Shown here: in pieces, positions 38,536 through 45,624 of the stretch
How positions within the stretch are numbered: the first letter of the stretch is position 1
Layout: each line of letters begins with the position of its first letter
Assembly (NCBI GenBank): GCA_016213695.1
Contig: JACQZV010000090.1
Span: 1 to 47,280, forward strand
DNA length: 47,280 bases
Direction: 5' to 3'
Source: Acidobacteriota bacterium
GTDB lineage: Bacteria > Acidobacteriota > Vicinamibacteria > Vicinamibacterales > UBA2999
Notes under the pieces: model-generated
What the model saw: only the letters and a program-made list of their open reading frames with translations
Database searches by the model: none
Told to the model about the DNA's origin: nothing
Position numbers and translations under genes: made by a program

Positions 38536-41500
38536 GTGCACCTTCCGGACCGTGCGTCGCCGGCGCCCCCGCTGCCGTGGCGCCGGCTGCTCCGACTCGC
38601 GGTGCTCGGCGCCGGCTGTGCGGTGCTGGCGTACCTGACCGGGCGCGCGGCCGAGATCGGCGTCCTCGGCGCCACTGATGCCGCCGCCCGCACCCGCGTC
38701 GAAACCACCGTGCGCACGTCGTTTGATGCCATGGCTCGCGAGCTCCGCCTGATGGCACTCGCGCTCGCCGATCCTGACAGCGTCGCGGCGGCCGCCGGCG
38801 GCGAGCCAACCGCCGCCCGCCGGCTGTTCGCCGCGGCGCGCACGGCGCTGGCCCAGGCGCGTGACGCCGATCGCGCCCTCACCGTCTATACCGCCGCCGG
38901 GCAGCCGCTCGCCTGGGAAGGCCGGCCGTCCGAGCTGCCTCCCGACCGGCTGCAGGGCGAGGAGGCCTGGTTCTTCACTCGAAGCGCGCTCGGGCTGCGG
39001 CTCGTCTACGTCGCGCCGGTCGTCGCCCCGGGTGGCGATCGCATCGGCACCGTCGCGGCGGAGCGCTCACTCGGTCCCGCCATCGCGGCACCGGCCAACG
39101 CCGACGTGCTGCGCTACCAGACCCGGATCGTTCCGGTGTCAATCGAGTTGCGATTCGAGGGGGCCAGCACCCGTCCGAGCGCGTCGGCCTTCGAGGTGCA
39201 GACGCCCTCGGGCGCCCGGCTCCTGACCGCCACGATCGACAGCGCCGACCTCACGCGGGCGCGCGATCGCTGGCGCCGAGGCGCCCGATCGCTGGCGCTC
39301 GTCATCCTTGCGCTCACCGCCATCCTGGGCTGCGGACCGCTGCTCGACTGGCGGCGCCGGCTCGCACGTCCCGCGCCGTACGCGGCCGCCGCGGCGCTGG
39401 TCGCGCTCGCGGTCGCCGGAAGCCGCACCGCCATGCGCGCGGCCGCGCCGGGCGACTGGCTGAATGCGTCGCTCTTTTCAGGTACCGAGTACGCCTCGCC
39501 CGTGCTGCGGCCGCTGCTCGGCTCCCCGTTCGACTTCCTGCTGACGGCTGTTGCCGCGAGCGGCCTCGTCGCGCTGCTCCTGTACGCGATCGAGGCGTGG
39601 CGCCTGGCGTCGCGCCACCACCGGTGGCGCGTCGAGGGCGCGGCGCCGATTGCGCTCTTTGCTCTCACGCAGCTCGCCGCCGGGTCGGGAGTGGCGCTGA
39701 CGCTCGCGGCGTACCGCGCCTTCCTGCGGGACACCGTGGCCCACACGACACTCAATCTGCTCCACTACTCCATCCACCCCTGGAGCACATCGCGCCTGGC
39801 GCTGCAGGTGGGGCTCATCGTCTGGCACGCCATAGCGCTCGGCGCCGGCGTGCTCCTGTTTCGGGCCGCGCGCGTCCCCTGGTCCGTCCCGCCTCCCGGG
39901 TGGCGGCTGCGCGCCGCCACGCTCGGGTGCTGGGCGCTCCCGCTGCTCGTCTGGCAGTCTGCGTCCGGCGTGCAACCGGCGCAGCGATTGCCGCTGCCCA
40001 TCGCGCTCGCGGCGGTCGTCGTGCTCGCCACCTCCGCCACGCGGGTCGGGATGCGCTACCGCCGGGGCTCGCAGGCGTTCCGGCTCGCGATGATGACGGT
40101 CGGGCTCATGCTGCCGGCCCTCGCCTTCTATCCTTCGATGTTTGACCTGGCGCGCACGGCCAAAGCCCAGCTGGTCGAGACCCGGTTCGCTCCCGAGGCG
40201 ATCAACCACCGTCAGACCATCCAGCGGCTGCTGCGCGACAGCCTCGACCAGATCGATCGATTTCCAGACATGGCCGACCTCGTCGCTGCGCCGCCGACCC
40301 CTGCCGGCGGCGAATCGCCGACCGACCGGGCGTTTCAGGTCTGGCGTGTGTCGTCGCTCGCCGTCTACCCCATCACGTCGTCAGTTGAACTGTTCGGCCG
40401 CGACGGTTTTCTCATCAGCCGCTTTGCGTTCAATCTCCCCGACGATCTCACCGCGGTGCCGCGGTCCGACGAGCTGGAGTGCGGGTGGGGTGTGTTCGAG
40501 GAAGTCTCGCCGTTCTTTGCCGAGGAGCGGCGCATCCTGCACGCGGGCCGGGCCTTGTGCGACGCGCAGGGCCGGCCGGCCGGTTCGATCATCGTGCACG
40601 CGATGCTCGACTACGCCAATCTGCCCTTCATCGTCTCGCAGAACCCGTACGTCGAGCTGATGCGTCCCTCCGATCGCGTCCTGGGGGAGGCCGTCTCGGG
40701 CCAGGACGTCGAGTTCGCGGTCTACGGCTGGAGCCGGACCCCGCAGTACGCCTCCGGCGTCACCGCATGGCCGCTCGACGATGACGTGTTCGCGCGCGTG
40801 CAGGGGTCGCGCGGACCGCTCTGGACGGAGCTGCAGCGGGCCGGCACGCGGTACGCCGTGTACCTCCTGAACGACCGGGGCGGCATCTACGCGCTGGGGT
40901 TTCCCGACGCCTCACTGCTCGACCATCTCGTCAACCTCGCCGAGATCGCGGTGCTGGCGTTCGGCACCTATCTCCTGCTGCTGGCGGCGACCGCCCTCTT
41001 CGGCCTCGTCAGCCGCCGCGGCACGACGGCGCGCGCGCTGCTCCGCGAGATTCGTGCCAGTTTTTATCGCAAGCTGCTGCTGGCGTTCATCGCCGCGACC
41101 GTCGTACCCGTCGCGGCACTGGCGCTCGCCACGCGCACCTACGTAGCCGACCAGATGCGCGCCAACGTCGAGCAGGAGGCGCTTCGCACCGCCGCGGCCG
41201 CCCGCCGCGTCGTCGAGGATCTGGCCGCGCCTCGCGCCTCCGCCGAGGGCCTCGCCATCGACGACAACCTGATGGTCTGGGTCAGCCGTCTCATCGATCA
41301 GGACGTGAACATCTTCGTCGGGCCCCGCCTCACGGCGACGAGCGAGCGGAACCTGTTTGCCTCCGGCCTGCTCCCGACGCGCACGCCGGCCGACGTCTAC
41401 CGCGCGCTGCAGCTGCAGAACGACGCCGCGACGGTGGTCCGCGAGCAGATCGGCGCCTTCGACTACCTCGTCGCCGGCACCTCGACGACGACCGGACAGC

Positions 41501-42492
41501 TGGCCGCGATGCTGACGGTGCCCCTCACGTCGCGCGAACTCCAGATCGAGGGCCAAATCGACACGCTCGATCGGCGGGTGCTGCTCGGCGCCCTCCTCTT
41601 CGTCTTCGCGGGCGCCGTCATCGGCTACTGGCTCGCCGAGCGGATCGCCGATCCCGTCAACCAGCTGACGCGGGCGACCCGCCGGATCGCCCGCGGCGAC
41701 CTCGACGCCCGCATCGTCGCGCGCTCGTCCGACGAGCTGCGCCGGCTGGTGCACGACTTCAACCGGATGGCGGCCGAGCTGCAGCGGCAGCGCAAGGCGC
41801 TGGAGCGGACCCACCGCCTCGAAGCGTGGGCGGAGATGGCCCGGCAGGTGGCGCACGAGATCAAGAACCCCCTCACCCCGATCCAGCTCAACGCGGAGCA
41901 CCTGCGCCGCGTGCACGCCGACCGCGGCGGCCCGCTCGGCCCGGTGCTCGACGAATGCGTCGATACGATCCTCGCCCAGGTGCGGCTGCTGCGACAGATC
42001 GCGTCGGAGTTCTCGAGCTTTGCGTCGGCGCCCGCGGCGCGCCCCGCGCCGGTGGCCGTCCCGGATCTGGTGCGTGACGCGATCGACCCGTACCGGCGGG
42101 GGCTCGAAGGCCGGATTCGCGTCGTGGTCGACGTGCCGACCGATGTGCCGCCGGCCTACATCGATCGCACGCTGGTGGCACGCGCGCTCACCAACGTCGT
42201 CGAGAACGCGCTGCACGCCATGCCGGGCGAGGGCACCCTCACCATCGGCGCCCGCGCGGACGACTCCGCCGTCCGCATCCGCGTCAGCGACACCGGCGTC
42301 GGGATGGACGAGGAGGCGCTGGCGCGCGCCTTCGAGCCGTATTTCTCCACCAAGACAACCGGCACCGGTCTCGGTCTGCCGATCGCGAAGCGGAACATCG
42401 AACTCTGCGGCGGGACGATTGCGATCGACAGCGCGCGGGATCGGGGCACGACGGTGGAGGTCAGCCTGCCGGCCGCCTCACGCGCGGGCTGA
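38536..42492 (+). CDS. NtrY-like multi-sensor histidine kinase (1318 aa)
   Basis: HAMP (ADPVNQLTRATRRIARGDLDARI), H-box ARQVAHEIKNPLTPIQLNAEHLRR, N box NVVENALHAMP, DTGVGM, GTGLGLPIAKRN. Many TM segments upstream. GTG start inferred. Confidence 0.88.
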   Translation: MHLPDRASPAPPLPWRRLLRLAVLGAGCAVLAYLTGRAAEIGVLGATDAAARTRVETTVRTSFDAMARELRLMALALADPDSVAAAAGGEPTAARRLFAAARTALAQARDADRALTVYTAAGQPLAWEGRPSELPPDRLQGEEAWFFTRSALGLRLVYVAPVVAPGGDRIGTVAAERSLGPAIAAPANADVLRYQTRIVPVSIELRFEGASTRPSASAFEVQTPSGARLLTATIDSADLTRARDRWRRGARSLALVILALTAILGCGPLLDWRRRLARPAPYAAAAALVALAVAGSRTAMRAAAPGDWLNASLFSGTEYASPVLRPLLGSPFDFLLTAVAASGLVALLLYAIEAWRLASRHHRWRVEGAAPIALFALTQLAAGSGVALTLAAYRAFLRDTVAHTTLNLLHYSIHPWSTSRLALQVGLIVWHAIALGAGVLLFRAARVPWSVPPPGWRLRAATLGCWALPLLVWQSASGVQPAQRLPLPIALAAVVVLATSATRVGMRYRRGSQAFRLAMMTVGLMLPALAFYPSMFDLARTAKAQLVETRFAPEAINHRQTIQRLLRDSLDQIDRFPDMADLVAAPPTPAGGESPTDRAFQVWRVSSLAVYPITSSVELFGRDGFLISRFAFNLPDDLTAVPRSDELECGWGVFEEVSPFFAEERRILHAGRALCDAQGRPAGSIIVHAMLDYANLPFIVSQNPYVELMRPSDRVLGEAVSGQDVEFAVYGWSRTPQYASGVTAWPLDDDVFARVQGSRGPLWTELQRAGTRYAVYLLNDRGGIYALGFPDASLLDHLVNLAEIAVLAFGTYLLLLAATALFGLVSRRGTTARALLREIRASFYRKLLLAFIAATVVPVAALALATRTYVADQMRANVEQEALRTAAAARRVVEDLAAPRASAEGLAIDDNLMVWVSRLIDQDVNIFVGPRLTATSERNLFASGLLPTRTPADVYRALQLQNDAATVVREQIGAFDYLVAGTSTTTGQLAAMLTVPLTSRELQIEGQIDTLDRRVLLGALLFVFAGAVIGYWLAERIADPVNQLTRATRRIARGDLDARIVARSSDELRRLVHDFNRMAAELQRQRKALERTHRLEAWAEMARQVAHEIKNPLTPIQLNAEHLRRVHADRGGPLGPVLDECVDTILAQVRLLRQIASEFSSFASAPAARPAPVAVPDLVRDAIDPYRRGLEGRIRVVVDVPTDVPPAYIDRTLVARALTNVVENALHAMPGEGTLTIGARADDSAVRIRVSDTGVGMDEEALARAFEPYFSTKTTGTGLGLPIAKRNIELCGGTIAIDSARDRGTTVEVSLPAASRAG

Positions 42493-42502
42493 CGCCTGCG
42501 CG

Positions 42503-43339
42503 TTACAGCGCGTGTGTGTCCGTCGCGGCGACGTGGTCGGCGGGCTCGCCGTGGTCACGGCGCCTCCGGAGGCGGTGCCAGATCAGTTCCACGAACGCGG
42601 AGGTGAGATAGCCGTACGCGAGCACGACCAGTACGGTCTGCGGGTGCGCCGCCAGCAGCGCCAGGAAGACCGCAATGAGCACCAGCACCGGGTAGCGGCG
42701 GCGCACGGCGAAGTCGAGGTTCTTGAAGCTGCGGAACCGGATCGTGCTCACCATCAGGAGCGCCGGGAGAATCACCATCGCGAGCACCGGCAGCGCTTCC
42801 GTGTTGGTCTGGAACCCCCACGGAATTGCAAACACGGTTGCCGCCGGCACGCCGGCCGCCGCCGGGCTCGGCATCCCCACGAAGTACCGCTTGTCGAGCG
42901 ACCCCGACTGAATATTGAACCGTGCCAGCCGCGTCGCCGCCGCCGCGACAAAGATGAACCCGGCCGCCCAGCCGAGCCGTCCGAGCGGCTGGAGGCCCCA
43001 GGAGAACGAGAGGATAGCCGGGGCCACGCCGAACGAGATGATGTCGGCCAGCGAGTCGAGCTCGAGGCCGAACGCGCTCGTCGTGCCGGTCATGCGCGCG
43101 ATGCGGCCGTCCAGCATGTCCACGACGATCGCCAGGCCGATGAAGGGCGCGGCGGTCGCGAACTCGCCCCGCATCGCATAGACGATGCAGGCGTACCCGC
43201 AGAACATGTTCGCGAGGGTAAACAGGCTCGGCAGCAGATAGACGCCGCGGCGCAGGCGGCGCTGCGACACGTCGGTGCGCCGGCGGAACGGCCTCAGAAT
43301 CCGCATCCGCGAGCGCGGCAGGTCGTGCGCGTCCATCAT
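42503..43339 (-). CDS. pssA: CDP-diacylglycerol--serine O-phosphatidyltransferase
   Basis: DMLDGRIARMTGTTSAFGLELDSLADIISFG: CDP-alcohol phosphatidyltransferase motif. Confidence 0.92.
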   Translation of the reverse strand: MMDAHDLPRSRMRILRPFRRRTDVSQRRLRRGVYLLPSLFTLANMFCGYACIVYAMRGEFATAAPFIGLAIVVDMLDGRIARMTGTTSAFGLELDSLADIISFGVAPAILSFSWGLQPLGRLGWAAGFIFVAAAATRLARFNIQSGSLDKRYFVGMPSPAAAGVPAATVFAIPWGFQTNTEALPVLAMVILPALLMVSTIRFRSFKNLDFAVRRRYPVLVLIAVFLALLAAHPQTVLVVLAYGYLTSAFVELIWHRLRRRRDHGEPADHVAATDTHAL

Positions 43340-43968
43340 GGCTGCTCCAGTACTGCGATCACCGTGACCGCGCCGGCCACCCGGTCGCCGACGGCGACCG
43401 CGATGCGCGCCGTGGCAGGCACGAGGACGTCCATGCGCGATCCGAACTTCATCACGCCGAACCGGTCACCCGCATGCACGACCGCCCCTTCCGCGGTCCG
43501 GCACACAATCCGCCGCGCCAGAATGCCCACGACCTGACGGACCACGATCGCCTGTCCGTCGTGGTCAATCCACACCTCAGTGTACTCGTTGAGGTCCCCG
43601 GCATCCGCCCGGTACGCAGGCAGGAAACGGCCGGGATGATACCGCACTTTGAGAACCCGTCCGGCGACGGGCATCCGGTTGACGTGGACGTCGGTCGGCG
43701 AGAGGAAGATGCTGACCTGGCGCCACTCGGCGTCCGGGAACCCGCGCACGGTCGGGAGGCCCGCCACGAGCACGCGGCCGTCCGCCGGTGCCAGTACCGC
43801 ACCGGCCAGCTGCGTCACCGCGCGATCCGGGTCGCGGAAGAACGCGAGGAAGACGGCCGCCAGGATGAGGCCCGCGGCGCCCAACGCGGAATGGACGGTC
43901 CAGCCGGCCAGCGCGCCGAGCGCCAGGGCGCCGCCGACGAACGGCCAGGCTGCCGGATCGATCCGCAT
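43336..43968 (-). CDS. psd: Phosphatidylserine decarboxylase proenzyme (short form)
   Basis: VHVNRMPVAGRV; VHAGDRFGVMKFGSRMDVLVP with GS cleavage motif; overlaps pssA. Confidence 0.92.
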   Translation of the reverse strand: MRIDPAAWPFVGGALALGALAGWTVHSALGAAGLILAAVFLAFFRDPDRAVTQLAGAVLAPADGRVLVAGLPTVRGFPDAEWRQVSIFLSPTDVHVNRMPVAGRVLKVRYHPGRFLPAYRADAGDLNEYTEVWIDHDGQAIVVRQVVGILARRIVCRTAEGAVVHAGDRFGVMKFGSRMDVLVPATARIAVAVGDRVAGAVTVIAVLEQP

Positions 43969-43987
43969 GGGGGGCACACTACATCAC

Positions 43988-44050
43988 GTCACAGGTCACA
44001 AGATTCAAGTCACAAGCAAAGCCGTGTGACCGAAGCCGTGTGACGTGCGA
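43988..44050. repeat. Heptamer-phased repeat with inverted GTCACA/TGTGAC units
   Basis: GTCACAG GTCACAA GATTCAA GTCACAA GCAAAGC CGTGTGA CCGAAGC CGTGTGA CGTGCGA. Confidence 0.8.
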
Positions 44051-44054
44051 CAGG

Positions 44055-44291
44055 CTACGACGAGCGCCCGTTCGCGTACTCGCGCGCGATGGCTTCCATC
44101 TGATCCTTCAGCGCAAGCTTGCGTTTCTTGATGGTCGCTTCTTCGAGTTGTTCTGTGGAGGACAGGTAGTACTTGCCGGAGAGTTCGTGCAGGCGGTGGT
44201 CCAACTGGTGGTGCTGTTCGACCAGCTGGCGGTAGTGGTCGTTGCTGTGCAGCAACAGATGTTTGACGTCCTGCGCTTCCGCTGCATTCAT
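44055..44291 (-). CDS. DUF465 (YdcH-like) family protein
   Basis: 78 aa; HYRQLVEQHHQLDHRLHEL..YLSSTEQLEEATIKKRKLALKDQMEAI. Confidence 0.8.
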   Translation of the reverse strand: MNAAEAQDVKHLLLHSNDHYRQLVEQHHQLDHRLHELSGKYYLSSTEQLEEATIKKRKLALKDQMEAIAREYANGRSS

Positions 44292-44303
44292 AGGCCGCCC
44301 CTC

Positions 44304-44333
44304 CTTCCTGAAGACAATCTTCCTGAAGACAAT
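44304..44333. repeat. Perfect 15-bp tandem duplication (CTTCCTGAAGACAAT)2
   Basis: Two adjacent identical copies just upstream of the DUF465 gene. Confidence 0.95.
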
Positions 44334-44386
44334 GCAGTCATCGCGTCACGACTCAAGGGCACGATAGCACAGTCGACAACGCGGAG

Positions 44387-44866
44387 CTATCCCCCGCCGA
44401 CCGGATCGTCGTCCCGCCAGAGAATCAGCGCGTCCTCGACCGGCGCGGTGTAGTAATGCCGCCGGACCCCGGCGACGCGGAATCCCAGCCGTTCGTAGAG
44501 CCGGCGTGCCCCCTCGTTCGAGGCGCGCACCTCGAGCGTCGCCCGCCGGGCGCCGAGCCGGCGGCCCTCGGCGAACACCTGCCGCAGAAGCGACGTCCCG
44601 ATACCCTGACCGCGCCGCTCGGGGCGGAGCGCGATGTTGTTGATATGAATCTCGTCGAACACCAGCCAGAACGCGCAGAATCCCGCGACCCGCTCCTGGT
44701 CGGTTCGGACGAGCAGGATGTGACACATCGAGCGGTTCTGGAGCTCCCAGTCGTACATCTCCCTCGTCCACGGGTTGGTGAACGATTCCGACTCCACCTC
44801 GAGCACCCCCTCGAGGTCGTGCGCATCGGTCAGCGGCTCGATCCAGTAGCGAATCACGGCCGTCAC
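44387..44866 (-). CDS. rimI: Ribosomal-protein-alanine N-acetyltransferase RimI-like
   Basis: GNAT motif ALRPERRGQGIGTSLLRQV; NEGARRLYERLGFRVAGVRRHYY. GTG start overlaps the tsaB stop. Confidence 0.88.
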   Translation of the reverse strand: MTAVIRYWIEPLTDAHDLEGVLEVESESFTNPWTREMYDWELQNRSMCHILLVRTDQERVAGFCAFWLVFDEIHINNIALRPERRGQGIGTSLLRQVFAEGRRLGARRATLEVRASNEGARRLYERLGFRVAGVRRHYYTAPVEDALILWRDDDPVGGG

Positions 44867-45546
44867 GATCGATCCCGGGCCCGTTCGGCATCCGGCCGCC
44901 GGACGTACAAAGGCCGGATTGCGTGCGGCGGCGGCCGCAGGCCGCTGTCGGCGGCCTCCGCGGCCATTTCTGCCATCGCGCCTGCCAGCAGCGGGGCCAC
45001 CGGATCGGTGAACCGCGCGCGGCCGCCGAGCGCCGCGCGAATCGACGCTTCGTGGAGCACGGCGCCGTCGCCGGTGAACACGGTCGGGCCACCGGCGAAC
45101 TGCCGCAGCAGGTGGTCGGGGGCAGCCACCGTCGGTTCCCCGATCTGCCGCCGGCCCTCGTACAGCGCGGCGAACACTTCCCCCCGCCAGGCATCCACCC
45201 AGGTCGCCGTGGGCACCTGCTCCCGCAGCGACCCGGACGCCATCTTCGCCAGGGCATCGAAGGCCGACACGCCGACGAGCGGACGCTGGAAGGCCACGGC
45301 CAGCCCCTGCATCGTGGCAATGCCGACACGCAGGCCGGTGAACGATCCTGGGCCGGTGCCGACGGCAAAGATGTCGATCTCGTCGAGCCGCAACCGCTCG
45401 CGATCGAGCAACGCCGCGAGCTCGCCAGGCAGGCGGCTGGCCTGCGGCCGCAACGTGTCGCTCGCCTGCTCGCGCACGACGCGCCCGTCGCGCATGACGG
45501 CGCAGCTGCCGGCGGTCGTGGTGGTGTCGAGCGCGAGAATCAGCAT
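44863..45546 (-). CDS. tsaB: tRNA N6-threonylcarbamoyladenosine biosynthesis protein TsaB
   Basis: MLILALDTTTTAGSCAVMRDG; AVGTGPGSFTGLRVGIATMQGLA. Confidence 0.93.
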   Translation of the reverse strand: MLILALDTTTTAGSCAVMRDGRVVREQASDTLRPQASRLPGELAALLDRERLRLDEIDIFAVGTGPGSFTGLRVGIATMQGLAVAFQRPLVGVSAFDALAKMASGSLREQVPTATWVDAWRGEVFAALYEGRRQIGEPTVAAPDHLLRQFAGGPTVFTGDGAVLHEASIRAALGGRARFTDPVAPLLAGAMAEMAAEAADSGLRPPPHAIRPLYVRRPDAERARDRS

Positions 45547-45562
45547 CGAGCTGACAGATAAT

Positions 45563-45593
45563 AACCACGAAGCGCACGAAGGTCTCGAAGACC
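45563..45593. repeat. 9-nt period repeat AACCACGAA GCGCACGAA GGTCTCGAA + GACC
   Basis: Period-9 array in the divergent tsaB/mutS gap; its end forms the palindrome GGTCT-CGA-AGACC. Confidence 0.6.
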
Positions 45594-45624
45594 CCGCGAT
45601 CCTCGGGCCTTCCTGGTTCGGCCC

